Positions 1 through 7,199 are shown, numbered from the stretch's first letter. The stretch is DNA of 7,693 nucleotides from Oscillospiraceae bacterium (GCA_902791885.1 CADAXO010000145.1:1-7693); one strand, 5' to 3'. Translations and numbers: made by a program. The notes: generated by a model not told the origin, from the sequence alone.

Positions 1-102
1 TCCATTGAGGAAATGAAAGATTCGATCAGGAAGATATCTGAATTATCACCTGAGTATTTAGCCTGCGGGCACGGTGTGCCGTTCCTTTTTCGAAGCAAAT
101 AA
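1..102 (+). CDS. C-terminal end of a probable metallo-beta-lactamase-fold hydrolase (partial)
   Basis: The window opens inside this gene; only the last 33 codons are present, read in frame 1 to the TAA at 100-102. The visible peptide contains an 'ELSPEYLACGHGVPF' stretch. A hydrophobic strand followed by GHG close to the C-terminus is the usual last conserved element of metallo-beta-lactamase-fold proteins, whose family motif often reads 'PGHG'; its His sits near the metal site. The catalytic HxHxDH motif would lie upstream, outside the window, so neither substrate nor enzyme activity can be stated. The next small ORF may begin inside this gene at 74. The assignment rests on one short motif and could be wrong. 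Confidence 0.5.
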   Translation, partial: SIEEMKDSIRKISELSPEYLACGHGVPFLFRSK

Positions 103-295
103 TACAAGTGACACAGTGGATAATCCTTCCGGGAATATTAAGGTAAGATATCAAACCTTTGAAGACAGTGATGACGGAGATTTTCTTTTGTCGTATTATT
201 GTTCCGATAATATGCTGCTCAAAGTCGAAGCGCATTCGGAGGAATGTGTAGATTCGGCCAGGCAATTTGTTGATGAATTGGGGCTGCCTGAATGA
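74..295 (+). CDS. Small hypothetical protein, start uncertain (possibly 5'-truncated)
   Basis: This frame encodes at most 73 residues and ends with TGA at 293-295. It has no ATG near its beginning: the candidates are GTG at 74, which lies inside the preceding gene, and GTG at 116. Neither has a convincing ribosome binding site. The frame is closed upstream by a TAG at 59-61. The protein is acidic, rich in Asp, Glu and Ser, with no membrane segment. I do not recognise a family. Its stop overlaps the ATG of the next gene (ATGA at 292-295), which argues that it is or was translated. It could be a small intact gene or the 3' remnant of a longer gene whose 5' part was lost by deletion next to the hydrolase gene. 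Confidence 0.45.
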   Translation: MCRSFFEANNTSDTVDNPSGNIKVRYQTFEDSDDGDFLLSYYCSDNMLLKVEAHSEECVDSARQFVDELGLPE

Positions 296-585
296 ACAAT
301 ACGAAGTGGAACGAAATATTTCAAGCATTTTATAACTCCGAACCTGTTGTTATGTGGAGAACCCGGGATATAGAAACCGGGTATCTCAGTAATTGGGATG
401 GTTGTTGGAGTCACTTTGGATGTGAACCCAGAGATTGGGACATGATAGATTATCTGCAGATTAAGCTTTCGCCTCAGAACCGGGAGTTTGTAATGAATAT
501 ACTGAGACAGATTCATGTTCCGGGTGAAATAGCGGATGATATAATCACAGTGTATGGATACAGAACAGATATTGATTATCTTTGA
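292..585 (+). CDS. DUF6678-like small protein
   Basis: Encodes 97 residues from an ATG that overlaps the previous stop by 4 bp (ATGA), a sign of translational coupling; a weak GGGG sits about 9 bases upstream. From memory, the sequence fits DUF6678: an N-terminal 'NNTKW' (residues 2-6), a central 'WRTRDIETGY' followed by 'WDGCW' (22-39), 'IHVPGE' (75-80) and a terminal 'YGY...DYL' (88-97). The length suits that family. It has no signal peptide or membrane segment, so it is probably cytoplasmic. The function of the family is unknown to me. Small proteins of this type often sit in variable accessory gene clusters, which fits the unrecognised genes on either side. Confidence 0.65.
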   Translation: MNNTKWNEIFQAFYNSEPVVMWRTRDIETGYLSNWDGCWSHFGCEPRDWDMIDYLQIKLSPQNREFVMNILRQIHVPGEIADDIITVYGYRTDIDYL

Positions 586-1670
586 GTCAGATTAATCAGC
601 AGGATATGGACGGCATTGAATTTCTGGAGAAGAACGATCTTGGCAATTCTAAGATCACGATGATATATCCCAGCAACTGGACTGAAGAGAATAACGAGTT
701 TTATTCTCTTCATATCAAGGGCGATTATGTTAATGGTGAATATAGATATTTCGATATAATAATAGGCCGCATCCCCGTAAACAGTCCGGACCTGAAGGAA
801 AAGTTAGTTAGCCTGAATACCTTGGAATTCCCGGTACTTAAGGCTGTTGCGGCAACGCGAAAAGATAAAATCTACGATGTAAAACTGGTGCTGGATAATA
901 AAGGCAGCGAGACAGGCCTTGAGTTCACATGCGGTCTTTTCAACGTATCGGGAAAGCATTACCGCGGATTTGATTACACCAATGTTTTCGGAACTCCCGA
1001 GTATCTGGAAATGGAAGAGATGTACCGGTATGTTTTCGATGAGCAATATTTCCTTGAAGAGAAAATAACGGAGCTTCCGGACGGGTTCTCTCTTCTTCAG
1101 AGAAACTATATTCACAAAACTGATAATGTACACGGTTCGAAATGTGAGTTGTGCAGGGACGGAAAGTGCATTTATGCCTACAGCACCTGCGACCATCACC
1201 ACACTCCGTATAAGGAATTTATCCTTCACTCGAACGGTCACCGCTACTATCCTTTTCATGTAGATCTGTATGGAATCAGCTATATCGATGTAGATACGCA
1301 GGGAGTGTTTAACTACATACCGCGCGGCTACGATAATCAATACGGTGCGCCTAACGGTGAATCATTTATCGTGACAAAGGTGCATTACGATCCGGCATCC
1401 GACCTCGTTGCATATGATGGATGTTACTGGGCAGGACCGTCAGAAGTAATGGTCGGAAAACTGGGTGATCCGCTGAATTTTGATCCGCATCTTATAAGCG
1501 TCAACGAAATCCTTGATCCTGAGGGGGAAGAAGATTATGACGTCAGTTTTGTCAGTTGGAACGAGGAAGGAATAACTTTAAATATAGTTGGCGGAGATGG
1601 AAAAAGAACTATCAAGCTCTCGTTTGATGATCTGGAAAAATCATCAAAAACTCAAAACAAGAGTTCCTGA
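582..1670 (+). CDS. Hypothetical protein, 362 aa, with a central Cys/His cluster
   Basis: The frame runs from a TTG at 582, overlapping the preceding stop by 4 bp (TTGA), to a TGA ending at 1670. An ATG at 606 is the alternative start, but the AGGA before it is only one base away, so coupled TTG initiation is at least as likely. The protein is acidic and predicted soluble, with no signal peptide or membrane helix. Residues 1-180 are unrecognised. Residues 188-207 hold four cysteines and three histidines (C188, C191, C196, C203, H205-H207), a possible metal site. Residues 210-340 are rich in Tyr, Asp and Gly with beta-strand character, including 'YIDVDTQGVFNYIPRGYD' and 'LVAYDGCYWAGPSEV', and remind me of uncharacterised bacterial beta-rich proteins. 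It is probably the last gene of a three-gene coupled unit. No function is proposed. Confidence 0.75.
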   Translation: MSQINQQDMDGIEFLEKNDLGNSKITMIYPSNWTEENNEFYSLHIKGDYVNGEYRYFDIIIGRIPVNSPDLKEKLVSLNTLEFPVLKAVAATRKDKIYDVKLVLDNKGSETGLEFTCGLFNVSGKHYRGFDYTNVFGTPEYLEMEEMYRYVFDEQYFLEEKITELPDGFSLLQRNYIHKTDNVHGSKCELCRDGKCIYAYSTCDHHHTPYKEFILHSNGHRYYPFHVDLYGISYIDVDTQGVFNYIPRGYDNQYGAPNGESFIVTKVHYDPASDLVAYDGCYWAGPSEVMVGKLGDPLNFDPHLISVNEILDPEGEEDYDVSFVSWNEEGITLNIVGGDGKRTIKLSFDDLEKSSKTQNKSS

Positions 1671-1721
1671 GGACGTTCGCTCGGAAGTTCCGATGGTTAA
1701 GGAATCACAGCTGACAGGTGA

Positions 1722-2534
1722 TCAGTAACCGCTGTAGATGTTGAGCCTGTCTTTTCGCAGGTTCCCGATCAGGGTCAGGCCGTATGAAGCGGCAAGGTCA
1801 ACGCTCTGTACTGTCGGCTGCTGGCGTGAGATGAGGACAGGGACGGAAGCTCTTATTACTTTCCTTACCATGTCGACCGGCATGCGGCCTGTAGTGAAAA
1901 GCGCAGCCGCCATGGGGTCGATGCCGTTCCTGCAGATGTAGCCGACAGCTTTATCTACGGCGTTATGCCTGCCGATGTCTTCTGCTTCGAAAATGATATT
2001 TCCGTCCTTGATCACGAAGCACGAGTGCGACGAACGTGTCGCTTTATGAAGCTCGGTGTCTTCCGAAAGCCTTGCAAGTATTACCTCGGACATCCTGTTA
2101 AGCTGCTCAGAAGATATGCTGTGTTCCGGGATGGGCTCCAAAGTTGCGCCGCCTTTGTTTGCTCTTAACAGGGTGGCATTATCCGTGCAGCAGGTGGGGA
2201 CGATGTCGTCTTCTGCCTTCTGTACATTCTCCCAGACCGCGGGATCGACAAACACCTTGGCTTTGCTATGCTGCTCGAGGATATGTATGGAATCTATGCT
2301 TTCCGGGTTGATCCCGTTCTCGGTCATAAGTCTGCCTGTGATAAGTTCAGGAAGGAAAGTCGGCGTGCATACGACTTTGCCCGCGAGCTGCTCGTTGACA
2401 TAGATATAGAGCAGAAATTCGCTTATAAGCTCGACTTGTTCGGAAGATACATCCGCGCTGCCCGTACTCAGGCTCTTGGAGCTGATGCTTTGTGACAGAA
2501 GAAGTTTTCCGTTTTTGGAATCCGCTGAACTCAT
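1722..2534 (-). CDS. fdhD: FdhD, sulfurtransferase for formate dehydrogenase
   Basis: FdhD receives sulfur from a cysteine desulfurase and passes it to the molybdenum or tungsten bis-pterin cofactor of formate dehydrogenase in the cytoplasm; without it the enzyme is inactive. The 270-residue product has the family hallmarks: 'EDIGRHNAVDK' (185-195), 'TTGRMPVDMVRK' (214-225), a 'QQPT' turn (238-241) and the terminal 'LTLIGNLRKDRLNIYSG'. The family's redox-active cysteines (CxxC in E. coli) are represented here by adjacent C115-C116, with C172 close to the active-site region. The start is firm: GGGAGGTG lies six bases before the ATG. It is convergent with the 362-aa gene (51 bp between stops, no clear terminator) and divergent from eno. 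No formate dehydrogenase or molybdopterin gene is in the window, so it acts in trans. Confidence 0.95.
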   Translation of the reverse strand: MSSADSKNGKLLLSQSISSKSLSTGSADVSSEQVELISEFLLYIYVNEQLAGKVVCTPTFLPELITGRLMTENGINPESIDSIHILEQHSKAKVFVDPAVWENVQKAEDDIVPTCCTDNATLLRANKGGATLEPIPEHSISSEQLNRMSEVILARLSEDTELHKATRSSHSCFVIKDGNIIFEAEDIGRHNAVDKAVGYICRNGIDPMAAALFTTGRMPVDMVRKVIRASVPVLISRQQPTVQSVDLAASYGLTLIGNLRKDRLNIYSGY

Positions 2535-2559
2535 GTGACACCTCCCTTATCCATTCATA

Positions 2560-2567
2560 ATTATAAT
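2560..2567. promoter_or_regulatory. Symmetric -10 element (ATTATAAT) upstream of fdhD
   Basis: The 8-bp palindrome ATTATAAT gives a perfect TATAAT on both strands (minus 2565-2560, plus 2562-2567). On the minus strand it is well placed for fdhD: predicted initiation near 2553, a few bases before the AAGGGAGGTG ribosome binding site. The -35 regions on both strands are poor, so the strength of either promoter is uncertain. Confidence 0.4.
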
Positions 2568-2592
2568 ACAATCACGCCGGGCTTTATCCTTA

Positions 2593-2626
2593 GGCTGTCT
2601 CAAATGTGAGGCAGCCCTGTTTTTGT
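2593..2626 (+). terminator. Rho-independent terminator without an obvious gene
   Basis: GGCTGTCTCA (2593-2602) and TGAGGCAGCC (2607-2616) form a 10-bp stem with one G-U pair and a 4-base AATG loop. A T-rich run (2618-2627) follows, so it works on the plus strand; the other side is not T-rich. No plus-strand gene ends just before it, because fdhD occupies the opposite strand. It may stop transcripts arriving from the 362-aa gene, stop a short divergent RNA from the fdhD promoter, or insulate the eno promoter that starts a few bases downstream. Confidence 0.75.
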
Positions 2627-2628
2627 TC

Positions 2629-2657
2629 TTGACCGACTGCAAAGTGCTTGTTAATAT
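2629..2657 (+). promoter_or_regulatory. Promoter of eno
   Basis: TTGACC (2629-2634) and TAATAT (2652-2657) are separated by 17 bp, with a TG one base before the -10 (extended -10). This is a good sigma-A-type promoter with predicted initiation near 2664. It begins immediately after the terminator stem-loop. The start point falls inside the inverted repeat at 2663-2680, so a protein bound there would block initiation. Confidence 0.7.
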
Positions 2658-2662
2658 ATATA

Positions 2663-2680
2663 AGTTAGTTCTAACTAACT
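2663..2680. promoter_or_regulatory. Putative operator A (inverted repeat) at the eno start site
   Basis: AGTTAGTTCTAACTAACT is an 18-bp inverted repeat, perfect except for the central CT. It overlaps the predicted transcription start of eno. The same half-sites, GTTAG-N6-CTAAC, recur at 4446-4463 and 5263-5280. Its size and symmetry fit a dimeric helix-turn-helix repressor. The TTAG...CTAA layout is like DtxR/MntR-family operators, but the regulator is not identified. Confidence 0.65.
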
Positions 2681-4108
<1,428 letters not shown>

Positions 4109-4135
4109 TAACTGCTTCATATTCTCTTCATGAAG

Positions 4136-4170
4136 AAGGGCGTCCATTCGATCGGACGCCCTTTATTATT
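4136..4170 (+). terminator. Rho-independent terminator of eno
   Basis: AGGGCGTCC (4137-4145) pairs perfectly with GGACGCCCT (4154-4162) around an 8-base loop, with one more A-T pair outside (4136 with 4163). The T-rich tract TTTATTATT follows. It lies 28 bases after the eno stop. On the minus strand the stem is followed by TTCTTC, so it may also work weakly for transcripts coming from the gpmA side. Confidence 0.9.
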
Positions 4171-4188
4171 GTGTGTTTTTTACTTGGC

Positions 4189-4445
4189 TTACTGCACTAT
4201 CTCCCACATGCCTATGCCTTCATGGGAATTAAAGCTGTTCTCGATCCTTCGCGCGCAGTTGGCGCAATGCATTCCGTCGACAGAGAGTTCATAAGTGAAC
4301 GGGTAATGGTTCTTATTCTTGTCCGATACCTTCACTTTCTTGGGCGCAGGGTCGTGTTCTCCGCAGCAGGCTGAACCGTGGCGGGCTCTTTTTACCGTCC
4401 CGTAGACGGCTCCTGCGATTACCTGTAAACGATTATGTTGCCCAT
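4189..4445 (-). pseudogene. Broken gene for a small membrane/HMA heavy-metal-associated protein
   Basis: On the minus strand, ATG at 4445 starts 'MGNIIV', but this frame stops at 4421-4419. A second frame, entered at about 4425, continues for 77 codons (4422-4192) to the TAA at 4191-4189 and has no start codon of its own. One missing base near 4425 would join the two. The joined product has a short hydrophobic N-terminal segment ('VIAGAVYG'), a basic 'KRARHG', a 'SACCGEH' Cys motif, a Lys-rich linker, and the start of an HMA domain with the metal-binding 'GMHCANC' at residues 50-56 of the 77-residue part. HMA domains run about 65-70 residues; here only the first strand and helix remain, ending 'SHEGIGMWEIVQ' just before the eno terminator. 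It is therefore both frameshifted and 3'-truncated. Intact relatives, as I recall them from gut Clostridia, are thought to handle metals. A sequencing error could explain the frameshift but not the truncation. Confidence 0.75.
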
Positions 4446-4463
4446 AGTTAGAATTGACTAACC
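4446..4463. promoter_or_regulatory. Putative operator C, abutting the HMA remnant start
   Basis: AGTTAGAATTGACTAACC keeps both half-sites of the motif (GTTAG-N6-CTAAC) but has a non-symmetric centre. It lies between the gpmA stop (4469-4471) and the ATG of the HMA remnant, touching that ATG with no room for a ribosome binding site. It looks like the decayed control site of that gene. It could in principle fold as a weak hairpin after gpmA, but there is no T run, so I do not call it a terminator. Confidence 0.5.
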
Positions 4464-4468
4464 CCTAT

Positions 4469-5218
4469 TCATATTTTTTTCTTGCCCTGGTTGGCAACAG
4501 CATCCATCTTAGCCTTAAGTGCTTCCTGGTCGCCGAGGTAGTAATGTCTTATTACATTCATATCGTCATCGAACTCATAGACGAGGGGAGTGGCTGTCGG
4601 GATGTTGACGCCGATGATCTCTTCGTTTGAGAGATTGTCGAAGTACTTTACAAGAGCTCTTAAGGAATTTCCGTGGGCTGCGATAACAACACGCTTGCCG
4701 TCCATAATATCCTTCTTGATTGTTTCCTCAAAGAAAGGAACTACTCGCTCGATCGTTGTCTCGAGACTCTCGTTCTTGGGAAGCAAAGCTCTGTCCACAT
4801 CTCTGTACATAGCCTGCTTGGCCGCACTTCTGTCATCGTCATCATCAAGCTCCGGTGGCTTAACATCATATGATCTTCTCCAGATCTTAACCTGGTCCTC
4901 ACCGTACTTCTCGGCTGTCTCGGACTTGTTCAGTCCCTGAAGAGCGCCGTAGTGTCTCTCGTTAAGCTTCCATGACTTGATCACGGGAAGCCATGCTCTG
5001 TCCATCTCATCCAAAGTGAGGTTCAAAGTGTGGATGGCTCTCTTGAGATAAGATGTGTAGCATACGTCGAAGTCATAACCTTCAGCCTTAAGAGTCTGAC
5101 CTGCAAGCTTGGCTTCCTCCACGCCTTTCTCGCTCAAGTCGACGTCCATCCAGCCTGTGAAAAGATTGAGCTTGTTCCATTCGCTCTCGCCGTGTCTTAA
5201 GAGTACAAGTTTTTTCAT
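4469..5218 (-). CDS. gpmA: 2,3-bisphosphoglycerate-dependent phosphoglycerate mutase
   Basis: Interconverts 3- and 2-phosphoglycerate in the cytoplasm, the step that supplies enolase with substrate. The 249-residue product is full length for the dPGM type. The phosphohistidine motif 'RHGESEWN' (8-15) holds His9; '[13 protein letters not shown]' (20-32), '[14 protein letters not shown]' (85-98, acid/base Glu87), 'RRSYD' (114-118) and '[10 protein letters not shown]' (180-189, His182) complete the active site. Unlike the GpmI type, this enzyme needs no metal, only 2,3-bisphosphoglycerate priming. AGGAGG lies six bases before the ATG. The C-terminus ends in a Lys run (GKKKI) coded by seven consecutive A residues, a plausible slippage site of little consequence. 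Codon bias is as strong as in eno. A perfect 18-bp inverted repeat lies in its promoter. The HMA remnant follows on the same strand. Confidence 0.98.
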   Translation of the reverse strand: MKKLVLLRHGESEWNKLNLFTGWMDVDLSEKGVEEAKLAGQTLKAEGYDFDVCYTSYLKRAIHTLNLTLDEMDRAWLPVIKSWKLNERHYGALQGLNKSETAEKYGEDQVKIWRRSYDVKPPELDDDDDRSAAKQAMYRDVDRALLPKNESLETTIERVVPFFEETIKKDIMDGKRVVIAAHGNSLRALVKYFDNLSNEEIIGVNIPTATPLVYEFDDDMNVIRHYYLGDQEALKAKMDAVANQGKKKI

Positions 5219-5245
5219 AGTGTTCCTCCTTATGATTTGTTTCTA

Positions 5246-5274
5246 TTTATATTGTTAATACAAGTTAGTTATAA
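5246..5274 (-). promoter_or_regulatory. Probable gpmA promoter, overlapping operator B
   Basis: On the minus strand TATAAA (5251-5246) lies 17 bp from TTATAA (5274-5269), a weak -35 inside the inverted repeat. Predicted initiation is near 5239, giving a short leader before AGGAGG. An alternative -10, TATAAC, lies within the repeat itself. Either way, protein bound to the repeat would cover the promoter. Confidence 0.45.
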
Positions 5275-5280
5275 CTAACT
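5263..5280. promoter_or_regulatory. Putative operator B, perfect 18-bp palindrome
   Basis: AGTTAGTTATAACTAACT is fully self-complementary. It differs from operator A in only one base of 18, at the centre (CT versus AT). It lies 45 bp before the gpmA start codon and 82 bp before the divergent deaminase gene. Identity of both 8-base arms to operator A, in a separate intergenic region, strongly suggests one shared DNA-binding protein. Confidence 0.7.
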
Positions 5281-5321
5281 CCGCGAGGGATTGTATCATC
5301 TGAAGAAGCTATTTTCAATGA

Positions 5322-5350
5322 TTGAGTTTACATTCAGGTCTCAGATTAAT
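5322..5350 (+). promoter_or_regulatory. Possible promoter of the deaminase gene
   Basis: TTGAGT (5322-5327) and ATTAAT (5345-5350) are 17 bp apart, just before the ATG at 5362. Predicted initiation near 5357 would leave almost no leader, and the ribosome binding site is weak, so the true promoter may lie elsewhere in the 5281-5340 stretch. Confidence 0.3.
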
Positions 5351-5361
5351 AAGATAGAGTT

Positions 5362-5832
5362 ATGAATGAGTTTATGAAGACCGCGAAAGAATTATCTGAA
5401 GAAAATCTCCGGACAAAAGCCGGAGGCCCTTTCGGTGCGTGTATTGTTAAGGACGGAAAGGTGATAGGCCGCGGTTCGAATCATGTCCTTGCGAATAACG
5501 ATCCTACGGCACATGCGGAGATAATGGCAATAAGAGATGCATGTACCAACATCGGTTCCTATGACCTTACCGGATGCGAGATCTATACTTCGTGTTATCC
5601 CTGTCCGATGTGCCTGTCTGCCATTATCTGGTCCAACATCAAGACGGTCTACTACGGTAACACCAAGGAAGATGCGGCGAAGATCGGATTCCGGGACGAT
5701 TTCATCTATGAGTACATCAAGGATCTCGGTGAGAAAGAAGACGATCTTCTTGAGATCAAGCCGCTCGACAGGGAAGAGACGATCAAAGCTTTCGATGCCT
5801 TCGCGGCTGATGAGAACAGTACGATCTACTGA
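5362..5832 (+). CDS. guaD: Guanine deaminase-like zinc nucleobase deaminase
   Basis: A cytoplasmic deaminase of the cytidine-deaminase fold; B. subtilis GuaD, which hydrolyses guanine to xanthine and ammonia, is the best match I recall and is also 156 residues long. Shared blocks are 'GGPFGACIVKDG' (21-32), 'NDPTAHAEIMAIRDAC' (46-61), 'YTSCYPCPMCLSAIIW' (75-90) and 'DAAKIGFRDDFIY' (104-116). The zinc ligands are His51, Cys81 and Cys84, with Glu53 as proton shuttle. The C-terminal tail 'TIY' matches the aromatic end of GuaD, which takes part in domain swapping. The start at ATG 5362 has only a weak GATAGAG ribosome binding site. It is divergent from gpmA. A general nucleoside or cytosine deaminase role cannot be excluded, but the length and the 'GF.D.FIY' block favour GuaD over TadA. 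Confidence 0.85.
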   Translation: MNEFMKTAKELSEENLRTKAGGPFGACIVKDGKVIGRGSNHVLANNDPTAHAEIMAIRDACTNIGSYDLTGCEIYTSCYPCPMCLSAIIWSNIKTVYYGNTKEDAAKIGFRDDFIYEYIKDLGEKEDDLLEIKPLDREETIKAFDAFAADENSTIY

Positions 5833-5856
5833 TCACTTTCTCGCAATGTACTCATC

Positions 5857-5862
5857 TATAAT
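5857..5862 (+). promoter_or_regulatory. Candidate -10 for the secreted DUF4214 gene
   Basis: A perfect TATAAT lies 25 bases after the deaminase stop and 53 bases before the next ATG, leaving a leader of about 47 nt. The -35 position (CACTTT) is poor. A second perfect TATAAT at 5897-5902 would start transcription inside the ribosome binding site and is less likely. Confidence 0.35.
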
Positions 5863-5915
5863 TGATCTGTAGTTTTATGGAACAGGCGGCGGTTTTTATA
5901 ATATGGAGGGGGATT

Positions 5916-7199
5916 ATGAACTGTTTAACTTCCAATCGTAAGCTAAGAAAATTGCAGGTATTATTGATCACATTCTCTGTGGCATTATCGTTTCTCGCAG
6001 GGTCGGTCTTAGTTTCAGAACCGGTCAAAGCGGATGAGCTTTATGAATCCTTTGAATCCCTTGATGAAGTGAAAGAATACAAAGGTGATCACTTCGAGAT
6101 AAGGGTTTGCGGCGCCAGTGACTCGGATTTTGTTCGGTTTGGTATGGACTCGATAGCATATATTAATTCTATTAACGGCGAGATTATTACTTCGATTGAA
6201 CTGACCAGAGGTAGTAAGAGTTATGGTGTGCCTTCTATAGCCGGGGCAGTGTGTTCGCAAGACGGCGATGTTTTTACATTTACAGGTTTAAATACTCCGA
6301 GTGTGGTACTTGAAGCTGATAAAAAATGTGCAATCAGTAAGATAGTTATTTATTACGAAAGAAATGCCTCGAGCGATTTTGAATCTTTGGTGACTCATTC
6401 GAATCTTAGTGAATACCGAGGCAGTAGTTTCTCGGTCAGCTGCGTTCCATTACCGGATGCTGACCTTGATCCAAGATTCGAGCCTGACCTTTATGGCAAC
6501 TTCGAGTACGAACTCGGTTTCGTTGTGACTACGGGTATGTACGAGGCTACTATCTCTTCCCTTAATCACGAAGAAATTAAATCTCTGGTATTCATCTTAG
6601 GCAATTATTATGAAAGAGCTCCAATAACGCATGGGTTACCTTTAATCGAAGGAGCAACATCTGTCCGTTATGGGAATGTGGTCGTTTTCTCGGATTTGAA
6701 TACTGAATCCGTAACTGTTACCGGTTCGGACTGGTGTCCGATCAGGTGTGTCATTGCATACTTTGACGATACTGTTATTGATTTTTCTCCCATTAGGCGG
6801 CCTGCCCCGGGAGCCGGACAGTCTTATACACCTGAACAGCTTCGCTTTATGTCTGCTCAGAACTTTGTAGAGAATCTGTATCTTAATGTTCTCGGAAGAC
6901 CATTTGATACTGCGGGCAGAGATTACTGGACAGATCAGCTCGTAAACAGAGGCGTTTCCGGAGCTGATGTAGTAACAGCTTTTATGGGAAGCCCGGAATT
7001 TTCCGGTGTTGATGCTTCTAATGAAGAATTTGTGAGAATCCTTTACAAGGTATTCTTAAACAGAGAAGGGAGTGCAGGCGAGGTTGCAGGCTGGGTAAAT
7101 GCACTTGATAACAATGCATCAAGAACACAGGTAATACATGAGTTCGCGGCATCAGAAGAGTGGACCCATATCTGCGCATACTACTGTATCAATCTATGA
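5916..7199 (+). CDS. Secreted protein with two related beta-rich repeats and C-terminal DUF4214
   Basis: I take the ATG at 5916, which has GGAGG six bases upstream; an upstream in-frame TTG (5862) lacks a site and would bury the signal peptide. The 427-residue protein begins with a classic signal peptide: basic residues 8-12, a hydrophobic core at about 14-33 and a likely cleavage after 'VKA' (37-39). Residues 45-147 and 155-284 look like two diverged copies of one beta-rich domain, each starting 'YKG/YRG' and ending in a 'GLNTPSV...C.I..IVIYY' type block. After a Pro-rich linker (292-302), residues 306-427 match DUF4214, with two units: 'FVENLYLNVLGRPFDTAGRDYW' split around residue 328, then 'FVRILYKVFLNREG'. 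DUF4214 is common at the C-termini of secreted proteins of gut and rumen Clostridia; its role is not known to me. The stop overlaps the next start (ATGA). Confidence 0.9.
   Translation: MNCLTSNRKLRKLQVLLITFSVALSFLAGSVLVSEPVKADELYESFESLDEVKEYKGDHFEIRVCGASDSDFVRFGMDSIAYINSINGEIITSIELTRGSKSYGVPSIAGAVCSQDGDVFTFTGLNTPSVVLEADKKCAISKIVIYYERNASSDFESLVTHSNLSEYRGSSFSVSCVPLPDADLDPRFEPDLYGNFEYELGFVVTTGMYEATISSLNHEEIKSLVFILGNYYERAPITHGLPLIEGATSVRYGNVVVFSDLNTESVTVTGSDWCPIRCVIAYFDDTVIDFSPIRRPAPGAGQSYTPEQLRFMSAQNFVENLYLNVLGRPFDTAGRDYWTDQLVNRGVSGADVVTAFMGSPEFSGVDASNEEFVRILYKVFLNREGSAGEVAGWVNALDNNASRTQVIHEFAASEEWTHICAYYCINL

Noticed and set aside
802..816. AGTTAGTTAG within the 362-aa gene, resembling an operator half-site
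   Set aside because: Only one arm is present, the partner arm is missing, and it lies in coding sequence.
804..1340. 178-aa minus-strand ORF opposite the 362-aa gene
   Set aside because: It has no ribosome binding site and no family likeness, and the plus-strand frame is longer and coupled to its neighbours.
1671..1721. Possible bidirectional terminator between the 362-aa gene and fdhD
   Set aside because: Only a tiny GGAA/TTCC symmetry is present, with no stable stem and no T run in either direction.
2056..2403. 115-aa plus-strand ORF inside fdhD
   Set aside because: It is antisense to a well-supported fdhD frame, with no start signal and no recognisable protein.
4171..4374. Plus-strand ORF of 67 aa after eno
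   Set aside because: It is the antisense shadow of the HMA remnant and begins inside the T-rich tail of the eno terminator, with no ribosome binding site.
5897..5902. Perfect TATAAT directly before the DUF4214 gene
   Set aside because: Initiation from it would fall inside the ribosome binding site at 5905-5912, leaving no usable leader; the TATAAT at 5857 is better placed.
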